Shown: one piece after another, positions 26,766 through 35,129 of the stretch
Layout: each line of letters starts with the position of its first letter
How positions within the stretch are numbered: the first letter of the stretch is position 1
Assembly: GCA_023953835.1 (NCBI GenBank)
Contig: JAMLJB010000002.1
Coordinates: forward strand, 26,630 to 90,629
Source of the DNA: Rhizobiaceae bacterium
GTDB lineage: Bacteria; Pseudomonadota; Alphaproteobacteria; Rhizobiales; Rhizobiaceae
Reading direction: 5' to 3'
Length of the DNA stretch: 64,000 nucleotides
The notes under the pieces: generated by a model
The model's database searches: none
Told to the model about the DNA's origin: nothing
Seen by the model: the letters and a program-made list of their open reading frames with translations, nothing else
Made by a program: the position numbers and the translations under genes

Positions 26766-27530
26766 CTACCCGACGTTCAGTCCTGTATCGACGGGCAGCA
26801 ACAGCCCGGTTATTCCGCTCGACAGGTCCGAAGCGAGGAACAGCGCTGCCTTTCCGATTTCGCTTTCCGTCGCGATGCGGTTCAGCGGCGACTGCGCGGC
26901 GAGTTCCTGCAGGGCCTGCTCTTCGGTCCTGCCCGCCTGCTCTGCCCTGAAGCGAAGACGCTCCTTCATTGCGGTCGTGGCAACCGGTCCGGGCGCCAGG
27001 GCATTCACGCGAATATTGTACCGGCCAAGATCGAGCGCCGCGCACTGGACGATCCCCATCACCGAATGCTTGGATGACGTATAGGCGAGCTGTCGTCCGT
27101 GAGGCTCCAGAATGTTGATCGAAGCGGTGGCTATGATCGATCCTCCGTCCTTCATCATCGCAGGAACGGCATGCTTGATCGTGGCGGCAACCCCGCGCGA
27201 ATTCACTGCGAAAACCCTGTCCCACTCTTCGAAGTCGAGGCCGTCCGTCTCGCGCCAGGGAGGAACGATTCCCGCATTGGCAACGACCACGTCGAGGCGG
27301 CCGAATGAACTCACCGAGTGCTGGACCGCAGCCGAAATCTCGCTCTCATTCGTTACATCCGCCACGCGCCCCGAAAAAGAAGACGGGAGCGACACTCCAT
27401 CGAGCGCAGCACTCGTATCCAGTACGATCCCGCGCGCGCCATGTTGTGCAAACGTGTCAACGATTGCGCGACCGATTCCACGCGCGCCGCCAGTGACCAA
27501 GGCGACGTGATCTGCCAGAAGTGCAAGCAC
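26766..27530 (-). CDS. SDR family oxidoreductase, type B of module 2
   Basis: 254-residue SDR: TGGARGIG (13-20), NAG, Ser137 region and Y150-x3-K154. GTG 27530 has AAGGGA 8 nt upstream. Close to the SDR at 2246-3007 (shared VVANAG, PWRETD, EEWD, GVAATIK). It is the first gene of a two-SDR unit divergent from the second HcnAB gene, sharing a promoter region with the GTCGATTGTC-type operator. Confidence 0.85.
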   Translation of the reverse strand: MLALLADHVALVTGGARGIGRAIVDTFAQHGARGIVLDTSAALDGVSLPSSFSGRVADVTNESEISAAVQHSVSSFGRLDVVVANAGIVPPWRETDGLDFEEWDRVFAVNSRGVAATIKHAVPAMMKDGGSIIATASINILEPHGRQLAYTSSKHSVMGIVQCAALDLGRYNIRVNALAPGPVATTAMKERLRFRAEQAGRTEEQALQELAAQSPLNRIATESEIGKAALFLASDLSSGITGLLLPVDTGLNVG

Positions 27531-27815
27531 TTTGTGTCCCTTTCCAAAGTCATGAACTCATAAAAGCGATTGAAATGGTGTGAGGCCATCGAGAACCGCG
27601 CAGCAGAAAATATCGCTGCAATATGCTAATGCCACATGATTGCCAGATTGCCAACTGTCTGACAATCGACTATCGTGATTTACAGTATCTGGTTGGTGTT
27701 CCGAAAGCTCCCCAAAGCGTTGACAGGAACCCGAATAACCGGCTTTGGCGGGCTGCGGGAGGATAAGATCAGATGGTTGAAATGGGTCTAAATTCCGAGG
27801 CTCAAGGCGGTTGAC
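27531..27815. promoter_or_regulatory. Divergent promoter of SDR unit and HcnAB2-DadA2 operon with operator
   Basis: 285 bp without a gene. Contains ACTGTC-T-GACAAT at 27654-27666; on the minus strand the block reads GTCGATTGTCAGAC (27657-27670), matching 21979-21992 at all but one base. It is 123 bp from the SDR start and about 150 bp from the HcnAB start. Candidate FCD-GntR operator. Confidence 0.6.
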
Positions 27816-29507
27816 GTGAGCGATCGTGTTCCGTTTACCTTCGATGGTGTATCGCTTGAAGGGCGTTACGGCGAGAGCCTGGCGGCCGCGTTGATGGGCG
27901 CCGGATATACGGATTTCCGACAAACCCGGACGGGCCATGCCAGAAGCATCTTCTGCGGCATGGGCGTTTGCCAGGATTGCCTCGTCAATGTCGACGGCAA
28001 GCCGAACCAGCGCGCCTGCATGACCAAGCTGGAGAAGTCCGTCAGCGTGGAAAGCGAGATATTCGGACGCCCCCTGCCCGCGGTAGCCGAAGGTCAGCCG
28101 TTCAAGCTTATCGACGATGTGCCGGAGGAATCTCCCGAAGTACTGGTGATCGGCGCGGGACCCGGAGGCCTTTCCGCGGCCATCGCCGCGCGCCGCTCCG
28201 GCGCACGCGTCGTGGTTGCCGATGAGCGCCCGGCACCCGGCGGTCAATATTTCAAGCAGGTGCTGGTCGATGGGCGCGATGTCGCGCCTCCCGACAGGCA
28301 GCATCTCGAAGGCCGGCGGCTGATCGAGACCGCCCTGAAACTGGGCGTCGAGATCCGCAACAATATGGATGTGTGGGGCGCCTTTGGACCGAACGATCTC
28401 GTTGCGACGGAAGCGGGATTTATCCGCCGCTTCAGCCCGCAGCGGCTGGTCGTCGCCACCGGCGCCTACGAACGGGGAGTGCCGGTGCCCGGCTGGACGC
28501 TGCCCGGCGTCATGACGACCGGCGCGGCGCAAACGCTCTGGCGCAGCTATCGACGCCTGCCGGGTGCGCGAATCCTGATTGCCGGAAACGGTCCGTTGAA
28601 CATGCAGGTCGCCAGCGAGTTGAAAGACGGCGGGGCGGAGATCGCCGGCGTTGTCGAGCTTGCAGAGATGCCGCTGCTGAAATCGATTTCGGCCTTGTCG
28701 CGGATGGCTGCCGCTGCTCCGCGCCTCGTAAGAGACGGCCTCCGCTATCGGTCCCGGCTTTCGGACGTACCCATTGTCTATGGTTCCGCCATCACCCGGA
28801 TAGCGCCTTCGGAAAACGGCTTGACCGTGCAGGTCTCCAGCTATCCCGACGCAGGAAAGACCGGAACACGGACGTTTGAGGTCGACACTGTCTGCCTTGG
28901 GTACGGGTTCCAGCCATCCAATGAAATCCTGCGGGCGCTCGGTTGCGAACATGTCTTCGACTCGCAGCGCGGACAGTTCGTGGCCGTGCTCGACGACAAG
29001 TGCAGGACGAGCGTCGAGAATGTCTACAGCCTCGGCGATTGCACCGGGCTCGGCGGCGCGCGGGTAGCTCTGAGCAATGGCCGGATCGCCGGCTGGGCCG
29101 TTGCCGAAGATCTCGGCCACGCCCCTCCCCCATCGAATGAACTGGATCAAGAGAGGCGCAACCTTTCCAGACATCAGCGCTTCCAGGCTGCTCTGTGGGA
29201 GCTTTATGCCGCGCCACGCCCGAAAATCGACCTTGCTTCCCCGGACACCATCGTGTGCCGCTGCGAGGAAGTGACGGTTAGCCAGATTCAGGACGTTCTC
29301 AAATCGGAAAACCCTTCGATCGGGGATTTGAAGCGCGCGACGCGCGCGGGAATGGGCTCCTGCCAGGGACGCTATTGCGGCCCGATACTGTCCGAACTGG
29401 TTGCGGCAAGCAAAGGGCAACCCCCCGACGACTCCGTTCGTTTCGCGCCGCGAATGCCGGTCAAGCCTGTCTGCATCGCGGATATCGCACGGATAGCAAA
29501 GCCATGA
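27816..29507 (+). CDS. HcnA-HcnB fusion: 2Fe-2S/FAD/NAD-binding dehydrogenase subunit (module 2)
   Basis: 563 residues with the same three-part build as the 6161-7888 protein. A Fer2_4 domain carries C47, C52, C55 and C68; the FAD/NAD domain has GAGPGG at 113-118 and GDCTGLGGA near 405; the BFD-type C-terminus has CRCEE and GSCQGRYCG. GTG 27816 is the start, with AAGG 8 nt before it. The DadA-like partner follows immediately with an ATGA overlap, giving the compact arrangement expected for a two-subunit amine dehydrogenase. Electron acceptor and substrate are unknown. Confidence 0.87.
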   Translation: MSDRVPFTFDGVSLEGRYGESLAAALMGAGYTDFRQTRTGHARSIFCGMGVCQDCLVNVDGKPNQRACMTKLEKSVSVESEIFGRPLPAVAEGQPFKLIDDVPEESPEVLVIGAGPGGLSAAIAARRSGARVVVADERPAPGGQYFKQVLVDGRDVAPPDRQHLEGRRLIETALKLGVEIRNNMDVWGAFGPNDLVATEAGFIRRFSPQRLVVATGAYERGVPVPGWTLPGVMTTGAAQTLWRSYRRLPGARILIAGNGPLNMQVASELKDGGAEIAGVVELAEMPLLKSISALSRMAAAAPRLVRDGLRYRSRLSDVPIVYGSAITRIAPSENGLTVQVSSYPDAGKTGTRTFEVDTVCLGYGFQPSNEILRALGCEHVFDSQRGQFVAVLDDKCRTSVENVYSLGDCTGLGGARVALSNGRIAGWAVAEDLGHAPPPSNELDQERRNLSRHQRFQAALWELYAAPRPKIDLASPDTIVCRCEEVTVSQIQDVLKSENPSIGDLKRATRAGMGSCQGRYCGPILSELVAASKGQPPDDSVRFAPRMPVKPVCIADIARIAKP

Positions 29508-30685
29508 CCGGGCCGACCGGAACGGAACCGACCGTTGCCCATCCGGATTTGCCGGAGATTGGCATCCTCATCATTGGCGGCGGCATCGTCGGCTCGTGCC
29601 TGGCGGGTTTCCTCGCAAAAGAGGGTCTGGATGTCGCAGTCGTCGATTCAGGCTGGGCAGGCGGCACGACGGCAAATGCGGGCAGCCTGCATGTCCAGAT
29701 GCAAAGCATTTTCCTGCAACGGTTTCCCCACCTCGTGCACCGGCTCGAGGCGTCACTTGGCCTCTACAAGAGCGCGGCGGCTTACTGGTCCGATTTTCAG
29801 AAGGAACTCGGCGCCGATTGCGAGGTCAAGGTCAATGGCGGCCTGATGATTGCCGAGAACCAGGAGCAGCTCGACTTCCTTGCGAAGAAGGCGAAGCGCG
29901 AAGCCGAGCTTGGCCTTGAAGTCGACGTTCTCGACCGCGCAAGTCTGGACCGCATCGCGCCTTATCTCGGTCCGGCGGTCATAGGAGCGGAACTGTGCGC
30001 GCATGAGGGAAAAGTCAATCCGCTGCTTGCCAACAAGGCCATCCGCGCATGGGGAAAGACCCATGGGGCCGTCCGCCTTGCCGAAGAGCGCGTCCTCCAG
30101 CTGACAGCCGACAAGGCCGGGTTTCGAGCGACCACCGCGCGCGGGCAGATCAAGGCGGGCAAGGTGGTGCTGGCGGCAGGCTATGAGAGCATGGCGCTGG
30201 CCGCCCAGCTGGGCGTTCACGTACCAACCCGCGCCGACCCGCTGCACATGAATATCACCGAAGGAACGGCGCCGTTCATCACGCATCTGGTTCAGCACGC
30301 CAACCGCCCGATCACGCTGAAACAGCTCGGCAGCGGGCAGGCCGTCATCGGCGGCGGATGGCCGGCAGAGCTTGGCGCACCGGGCAGGATTCCGGTCGTG
30401 AAACTGTCCAGCATGGTGGGGAACCTGTCGCTCGCGCAGCACATCATTCCGCAGCTGTCGCCCCTGCGTGTCATACGCACCTGGGCAGGCATCAATACGG
30501 GTGTCGACGGATGCGGCGTCATCGGCGCGGCTCCGTCGGTTTCCGGGCTGTATTTCGCTATTCCGGGCGATGCCGGCTACACACTCGGCCCGCTGACCGC
30601 GCGGCTGGCGGCGGATTGCATACAGGGTCGCGCACCCGGCGAGGACATTTCGTCATGTGATCCGGATCGTTTCACGGCGATATAG
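29504..30685 (+). CDS. DadA-like FAD-dependent amine/D-amino-acid oxidoreductase (module 2)
   Basis: 393-residue DAO-family flavoprotein: IIGGGIVGSCLAGFLA near residue 23, NAGSLHVQMQ flavin-proximal stretch, and conserved TLKQ, IGGGWPAE and RVIRTWAG blocks shared with the protein at 102-1238. ATG 29504 overlaps the HcnAB stop (ATGA); the longer frame to 29375 reads through the HcnAB coding region. Expected catalytic subunit that oxidises a C-N bond of the locus 2 substrate, cytoplasmic, membrane-associated through its partner at most. Confidence 0.88.
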   Translation: MTGPTGTEPTVAHPDLPEIGILIIGGGIVGSCLAGFLAKEGLDVAVVDSGWAGGTTANAGSLHVQMQSIFLQRFPHLVHRLEASLGLYKSAAAYWSDFQKELGADCEVKVNGGLMIAENQEQLDFLAKKAKREAELGLEVDVLDRASLDRIAPYLGPAVIGAELCAHEGKVNPLLANKAIRAWGKTHGAVRLAEERVLQLTADKAGFRATTARGQIKAGKVVLAAGYESMALAAQLGVHVPTRADPLHMNITEGTAPFITHLVQHANRPITLKQLGSGQAVIGGGWPAELGAPGRIPVVKLSSMVGNLSLAQHIIPQLSPLRVIRTWAGINTGVDGCGVIGAAPSVSGLYFAIPGDAGYTLGPLTARLAADCIQGRAPGEDISSCDPDRFTAI

Positions 30686-30688
30686 CTG

Positions 30689-31972
30689 ATGCAGGCCAAG
30701 TCGTCCCACACCGAAACGGGTCCCGCGGCAAAGCCGCAGTTGCGAGGTTGGGGCGCCGGTGCGCTCGACAGCGAAGCCGCGCGTTTGAAGCGCCGGTATC
30801 CAACGATTGCAGATCTCGAAAAGAAGGCTGCGCGCCGAATTCCGCGCTTTGCCTTCGACTATGTCGACAGCGGCGTCGGCGACGACAAGGCGCTCATCCG
30901 CAACAGAGCGGCCATGGATGCAATCGAAATCGTGCCGCGCTACGGCATCGACATGAAAGCGGTTTCGACCGATGTGACGCTTTTCGGTCGATCCTATTCG
31001 ATGCCGGTTGGCGTCTCGCCCCTCGGCATGACCGGCCTTATCTGGCCGCTTGCCGATGCGATGATTGCGCGTGCCGCCCAAAAGGCGCGCATACCTTACG
31101 TTCTTTCGACCGTTTCCAACGTTCCGATGGAGACCATCGCCCGGATCGCGCCGGATGTGTTCTGGTTTCAACTCTATGCAGTCCCTCACGATGACTTCAA
31201 GGTTTCGATAGACCTTGCGCGGCGCGCCGAAGCGCTTGGCGCGCACGCACTTGTGCTGACACTCGATACGCCTGCTCGCCAGAAGCGCGTGCGTGATGTG
31301 CGCAACGGGCTTGTGGTGCCCTTCAGGCCGAGCATGAGAACGGTTATCGACGTTGCGAAGGCGCCGTTGTGGGCTCTGGCCACCTTGCGCCAAGGACAGC
31401 CGAAATTCGCCAACTTCGCTCCATATCTCGAAGCCGGCGCCAGTGCGGCCGATAGCGCCAGATATGTCTACGAAAAGATGGCCGGCGCAATCACCTGGGA
31501 ACTCGTTGCGCGGATGCGCGATATCTGGAAGGGACCCTTGATCGTCAAGGGGGTGCAGCATCCCGACGATGTCGAACAAGCCGCCGGCATCGGACTGAAT
31601 GGCGTCATATTGTCGAACCATGGCGGACGTCAGTTCGACGCGGCGCCGGCGGCCATAGACGTGCTGCCGGCCATAAAGGCGCGAACCGGAAAGAAGCTGA
31701 CCATAATGGCGGACGGCTCCGCGCGATCGGGACTCGACGTCTTGCGATATCTCGCCCTTGGCGCCGACTTCACCTTTGCCGGGCGGGCATTCCTGCTCGG
31801 CGCAGCGGCGATTGGCGAGAAGGGTCCTCACCATGTCGCGACCATGTTTCAGGAGGAGTTGCGCGGCGTGCTGGCGCAAAGCGGCGCAACGAACCCCGCA
31901 GGAGCAACCACGCTGACGGTCCGCCATCCCGGCGCTCTTTCATTCCCGCCATCGCGGCGCAAAGCGCTCTAG
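30689..31972 (+). CDS. FMN-dependent alpha-hydroxy-acid oxidase/dehydrogenase (LldD-like)
   Basis: 427-residue TIM-barrel flavoprotein of the L-lactate dehydrogenase/glycolate oxidase/mandelate dehydrogenase family. Motifs: YVDSGVGDDKALIRNR, QLYAVPHD, TLDTPARQKRVRD, LIVKGVQHPDD and the catalytic SNHGGRQ (His about 310), then MADGSARSGLD and GADFTFAGRAFL. It starts 3 bp after the DadA gene, so it belongs to the same operon and probably oxidises a 2-hydroxy acid freed by the dehydrogenase to the 2-oxo acid. Stops overlap by 4 bp with the convergent TRAP gene. Confidence 0.9.
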   Translation: MQAKSSHTETGPAAKPQLRGWGAGALDSEAARLKRRYPTIADLEKKAARRIPRFAFDYVDSGVGDDKALIRNRAAMDAIEIVPRYGIDMKAVSTDVTLFGRSYSMPVGVSPLGMTGLIWPLADAMIARAAQKARIPYVLSTVSNVPMETIARIAPDVFWFQLYAVPHDDFKVSIDLARRAEALGAHALVLTLDTPARQKRVRDVRNGLVVPFRPSMRTVIDVAKAPLWALATLRQGQPKFANFAPYLEAGASAADSARYVYEKMAGAITWELVARMRDIWKGPLIVKGVQHPDDVEQAAGIGLNGVILSNHGGRQFDAAPAAIDVLPAIKARTGKKLTIMADGSARSGLDVLRYLALGADFTFAGRAFLLGAAAIGEKGPHHVATMFQEELRGVLAQSGATNPAGATTLTVRHPGALSFPPSRRKAL

Positions 31973-33246
31973 AAACCGCTCAGCCGCGGGAGAAACAACA
32001 CCGTTTCAGGAAAGTAGGTGACGATCAGCAGAACGACCGTCATCATGGCCCACATTGAGTACACGTGGCGCGTCACAGCCGAGATCGGGCGCCCCGCCAC
32101 CATCGCCGATACGAAAAGCGTTCCGCCAAAGGGCGGCGTGATCATGGCGATCACGCTGTTGAACACGAAAACCACGGCAACATGGACCGGGTTCAGCCCG
32201 TATGACTGCGCGACTTCGATGAATATCGGGCTGAGGAGAAGGATCATGGCGAAACTCTCCATCGGCATGCCGAAGATCATCAGGAAGATGTTCATCAGGA
32301 GCAGGAATACCCACGGACGATCGATGTTGCCCACAAACCAGGATGCGACAAGTTCGGGAACGCCCTCGGTGGCCATCAGCCAGTTGAAAATCATCGCGCC
32401 GCCCACGAGAAACATGATCCCCGAGGAGATTGCGCCGGCCCTCAAAACGATGCCGGGTATTTGATTGAGCTTCAGTTCTCCATACACGAAATAGCCGACG
32501 AGCCCTGTATAGAAGACCGCCACCGCCGCGGCTTCCGTCGGCGTGAAAAGGCCGGAGAAGATACCGCCGCTGATGACCACGCCGAGGCCGAGCGCAGGCA
32601 ATGCGTTCACGAAAGTCCTGCCGACTTCCTGAATGCTGAAACTCTGGGTTGCCGCATAGTTCGGACCTCCCTTCCTGGCATGCCGCCATGCGAGCCAGAG
32701 AAGTCCGGGAACGAGCAGGAGACCGGGAAAGACACCTCCCAGAAAGAGTGCCGAAACAGACAGGTTGTTTGTCACGGCGATCAACACCAGCATCGTGCTT
32801 GGCGGAAGGATCTGGGCGAGCGTGCCGGCCGTCGCGATGAGCGCTGCAGAGAAGTCGATATTGTATTTTCGACGCTTCATTTCCGGCAGAAGGGCCGCAG
32901 ACACGGCAGCCGTATCGGCGCTTCCCGACCCCGACATTGCGGCAAGGGCCGTTGCGGCAAGAACGGCCACCATCATCAGGCTGCCCGTAACCCAACCGAC
33001 AAGGGCCATTGCGAAATCGATGATGCGGCGGGCCAGCCCGCCCGCCTCCATCAGCATTCCCGTCAGGAGAAAAAAGGAGATGGCCATCAATGTGTAATTG
33101 TTCAGGCCCGCGAAGAACCTGTGCGCGATGACGACCAGGGGAAGGTCCGATTGAATCACCGCGCCGAGGGCGGCGAGTCCAAACACGAAAGCGACCGGCA
33201 CTCCGATAAGGATGAAGAAGAAGAAACCAACGCCGAGGACGATCAC
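31969..33246 (-). CDS. TRAP transporter large permease (DctM)
   Basis: 425-residue membrane protein with about 12-13 hydrophobic segments and DctM hallmarks (GVPVAFVFGLAALG, SGSGSADTAAVSAALLPEMKRRKY, PFGGTLF). It overlaps the small permease gene by ATGA. Forms the Na+-coupled channel of a TRAP importer for organic anions. Confidence 0.92.
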   Translation of the reverse strand: MIVLGVGFFFFILIGVPVAFVFGLAALGAVIQSDLPLVVIAHRFFAGLNNYTLMAISFFLLTGMLMEAGGLARRIIDFAMALVGWVTGSLMMVAVLAATALAAMSGSGSADTAAVSAALLPEMKRRKYNIDFSAALIATAGTLAQILPPSTMLVLIAVTNNLSVSALFLGGVFPGLLLVPGLLWLAWRHARKGGPNYAATQSFSIQEVGRTFVNALPALGLGVVISGGIFSGLFTPTEAAAVAVFYTGLVGYFVYGELKLNQIPGIVLRAGAISSGIMFLVGGAMIFNWLMATEGVPELVASWFVGNIDRPWVFLLLMNIFLMIFGMPMESFAMILLLSPIFIEVAQSYGLNPVHVAVVFVFNSVIAMITPPFGGTLFVSAMVAGRPISAVTRHVYSMWAMMTVVLLIVTYFPETVLFLPRLSGF

Positions 33247-33758
33247 GACAGTTCCTCTTCATTGCCGGGAAATGGGTCGTTCCACTTTTCGAAGACCTGA
33301 AGAACGATCTCAAGGCACAACAGGGTCATGCCAATCGGAAGGGCAATGAAGATGGGCCACATCGGCATCTGGAGGACCGGCGATGTCTGGCGAAATCCGC
33401 CTTCGGTCAGAATGACGCCGCCGTAAAAGAGAACCCCTACGAGCAGGATTCCCAAAATGGCGATGACGACGCTCATGGCGCGGGCAAGGCGGAGTCCGAG
33501 GTGCCGTGTGAAGGTATCGAGTGCGAACATCGAGCCATGTCGCAATGCGACGCTGGCGCCGATTGTCGTGAGCCATATCTGCGCAAACGTCGCCGTTTCG
33601 ACGGAATGACTGATTGTTATGTTGAGGTATCGGCCGACGACCTCAAGCATCACCGACACGACCATGAAGGCGAATATCAAAACGACAGCGTAGTCCGTCA
33701 GGCGCCGCACCCACGAGACGACCGACTTGAGGGGCATCCGATGATCGTTTGAGGCCAT
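33243..33758 (-). CDS. TRAP transporter small permease (DctQ)
   Basis: 171-residue protein with four hydrophobic helices and the DctQ-type core (EVVGRYLNITISHSVETATFAQIWLTTIGASVALRHG). Sits 5 bp after the binding-protein gene and is coupled to the large permease gene by ATGA. Confidence 0.9.
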   Translation of the reverse strand: MASNDHRMPLKSVVSWVRRLTDYAVVLIFAFMVVSVMLEVVGRYLNITISHSVETATFAQIWLTTIGASVALRHGSMFALDTFTRHLGLRLARAMSVVIAILGILLVGVLFYGGVILTEGGFRQTSPVLQMPMWPIFIALPIGMTLLCLEIVLQVFEKWNDPFPGNEEELS

Positions 33759-33763
33759 GAGCT

Positions 33764-34741
33764 TCAGTTCGATACGATGAGACCGAGCAGCTCTTTTTCC
33801 GTGTCAGTCTTCAAGAACTCGTCGTAGACCTTTTTCGAGGCTTCGCGGAAGGGCGCGGCATCGAGCGTGGTCACAGTAACACCCGCTTCCTTCAACTTGC
33901 CAAGCATCTCCTCATCGCTCTTGCGATAGCGAACGAAATGTTCGCTGCCGGTCTCGCGCCCGATCTTGCTCAACAATGCCTTCTGCTCATCCGGCAGGGC
34001 CTGGTACGTGTCTTCGCGCATGATGATGCAGTTCGAGTAGAACAACCAGTTGACCAGCGCCCAATAGGGAGCAACCTCGTAAAATTTCTCGGTGTAATAG
34101 TTGGTATTGGCGGCGTCGCCGCCATCGACCACTCCGGTTTGCAGCGACGAATAAACCTCGGTGTAGGCAATTGCCGTCGCATTGGCGCCGAAGGCGTTGA
34201 ACGTTGCCACATGAACCGGGTTCTGGACGGTGCGAATCTTGCGGCCGCGCAGCCCTTCGAATGAATTGAGCGGCTCACGGGTCATGATCTGGCGCGAGCC
34301 CGAGGTGAGCATTCCAAGCACCCGAATGTTCTTCTCGGCCGCCTTTTCGGTTATCCTGTCAAGCAACTCGCCCTGCGCAACCTTTGTGTAGTGGTCCCAG
34401 TCACGGAAAGCGAACGGCATATTCAGGACGTTCATTTCCGGAACCCAGTTGGCCAGCGTCGCGGCGCTCGGCACGGAAATATCGATGGTTCCGAGCAGCA
34501 CGCCCTCGATCGCATCCACCTCGCCGCCAAGCTGCGCCGATGGGAAGATCTCGATCTCATATTCGCCGTTCGTAGCTGTCTTGACTTTCTCGGCAAACGA
34601 CAGGGCCGTCTGGTGATTGGGATCGCTTGTCGGCGAAAAGTGCGCGAAGCGATATTTTGTTGCGGCCATTGCCGAGCCGCTATTGTGGCTCGAAGCCAGC
34701 GCCAGCACGGAGGCGCCAATCAGCACTTGACGTCTATTCAC
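33764..34741 (-). CDS. TRAP transporter substrate-binding protein (DctP)
   Basis: 325-residue DctP-family periplasmic receptor. A signal peptide (MNRRQVLIGASVLALASS) precedes TKYRFAHFSP; the anion-clamping Arg lies in GRKIRTVQNP, followed by QTGVVDGGDAANTNYY. Ligands of the family are carboxylates (C4-dicarboxylates, 2-oxo acids, sugar acids). Its promoter carries the GTCGATTGTC block found in the other locus 2 promoters, which ties this importer to the dehydrogenase and aminotransferase genes. Confidence 0.92.
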   Translation of the reverse strand: MNRRQVLIGASVLALASSHNSGSAMAATKYRFAHFSPTSDPNHQTALSFAEKVKTATNGEYEIEIFPSAQLGGEVDAIEGVLLGTIDISVPSAATLANWVPEMNVLNMPFAFRDWDHYTKVAQGELLDRITEKAAEKNIRVLGMLTSGSRQIMTREPLNSFEGLRGRKIRTVQNPVHVATFNAFGANATAIAYTEVYSSLQTGVVDGGDAANTNYYTEKFYEVAPYWALVNWLFYSNCIIMREDTYQALPDEQKALLSKIGRETGSEHFVRYRKSDEEMLGKLKEAGVTVTTLDAAPFREASKKVYDEFLKTDTEKELLGLIVSN

Positions 34742-35129
34742 CGGTCAACTCCCCCTTTTCGTGAGGCGCAGGCTTGCAAACTGTTATGAGATGGCAATGC
34801 GCTCGTCGCCTCATTACGTTTCCAATGCAACTTTCACCGAATTGAAAAACTGTGTCAACCTGATTGTCGATTGTCCTACATTCTGATTTGCACAGATTTG
34901 AAATTCGTCAACGCCATACGGCAGATACGCGAGTCGCAACGAAGCACGAATGAGGTCATTGCTCCTCGGACGGGGCAGCCGGCTAATTGGGAAAACGAGG
35001 CATGGCAGGGGCAGAGGTGAACTTCCGCGCGACGCCCCACTTCTGACGCCGGCCCGATGGCGCACAAGGCAGGCGTGCGCCTGCGCGATTTCGGCCAGCC
35101 TACGATTTCGTCCTAGTTCCGTCTCACCC
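34742..35129. promoter_or_regulatory. 388-bp gene-free region upstream of the TRAP operon
   Basis: No convincing gene. It contains ATTGTC-C-TACATT at 34870-34882 preceded by an overlapping ATTGTC, giving GTCGATTGTC at 34866-34875, about 129 bp before the TRAP binding-protein start. The rest (34885-35129) holds only GC-rich sequence leading to the end of the hydratase gene of locus 3; I see no clear terminator there. Confidence 0.5.

Noticed and set aside
27558..29420. 620-residue open frame on the minus strand opposite the HcnAB gene
   Set aside because: Runs antisense to a gene with complete Fe-S, FAD and BFD motifs; its product has no recognisable domain and is His/Arg-rich, as expected from an opposite-strand shadow.
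14110..29507. Standard hydroxyproline degradation cluster
   Set aside because: HcnAB/DadA, DapA-family and ALDH classes fit, but the epimerase of the proline-racemase family is absent and many other enzymes are unexplained.
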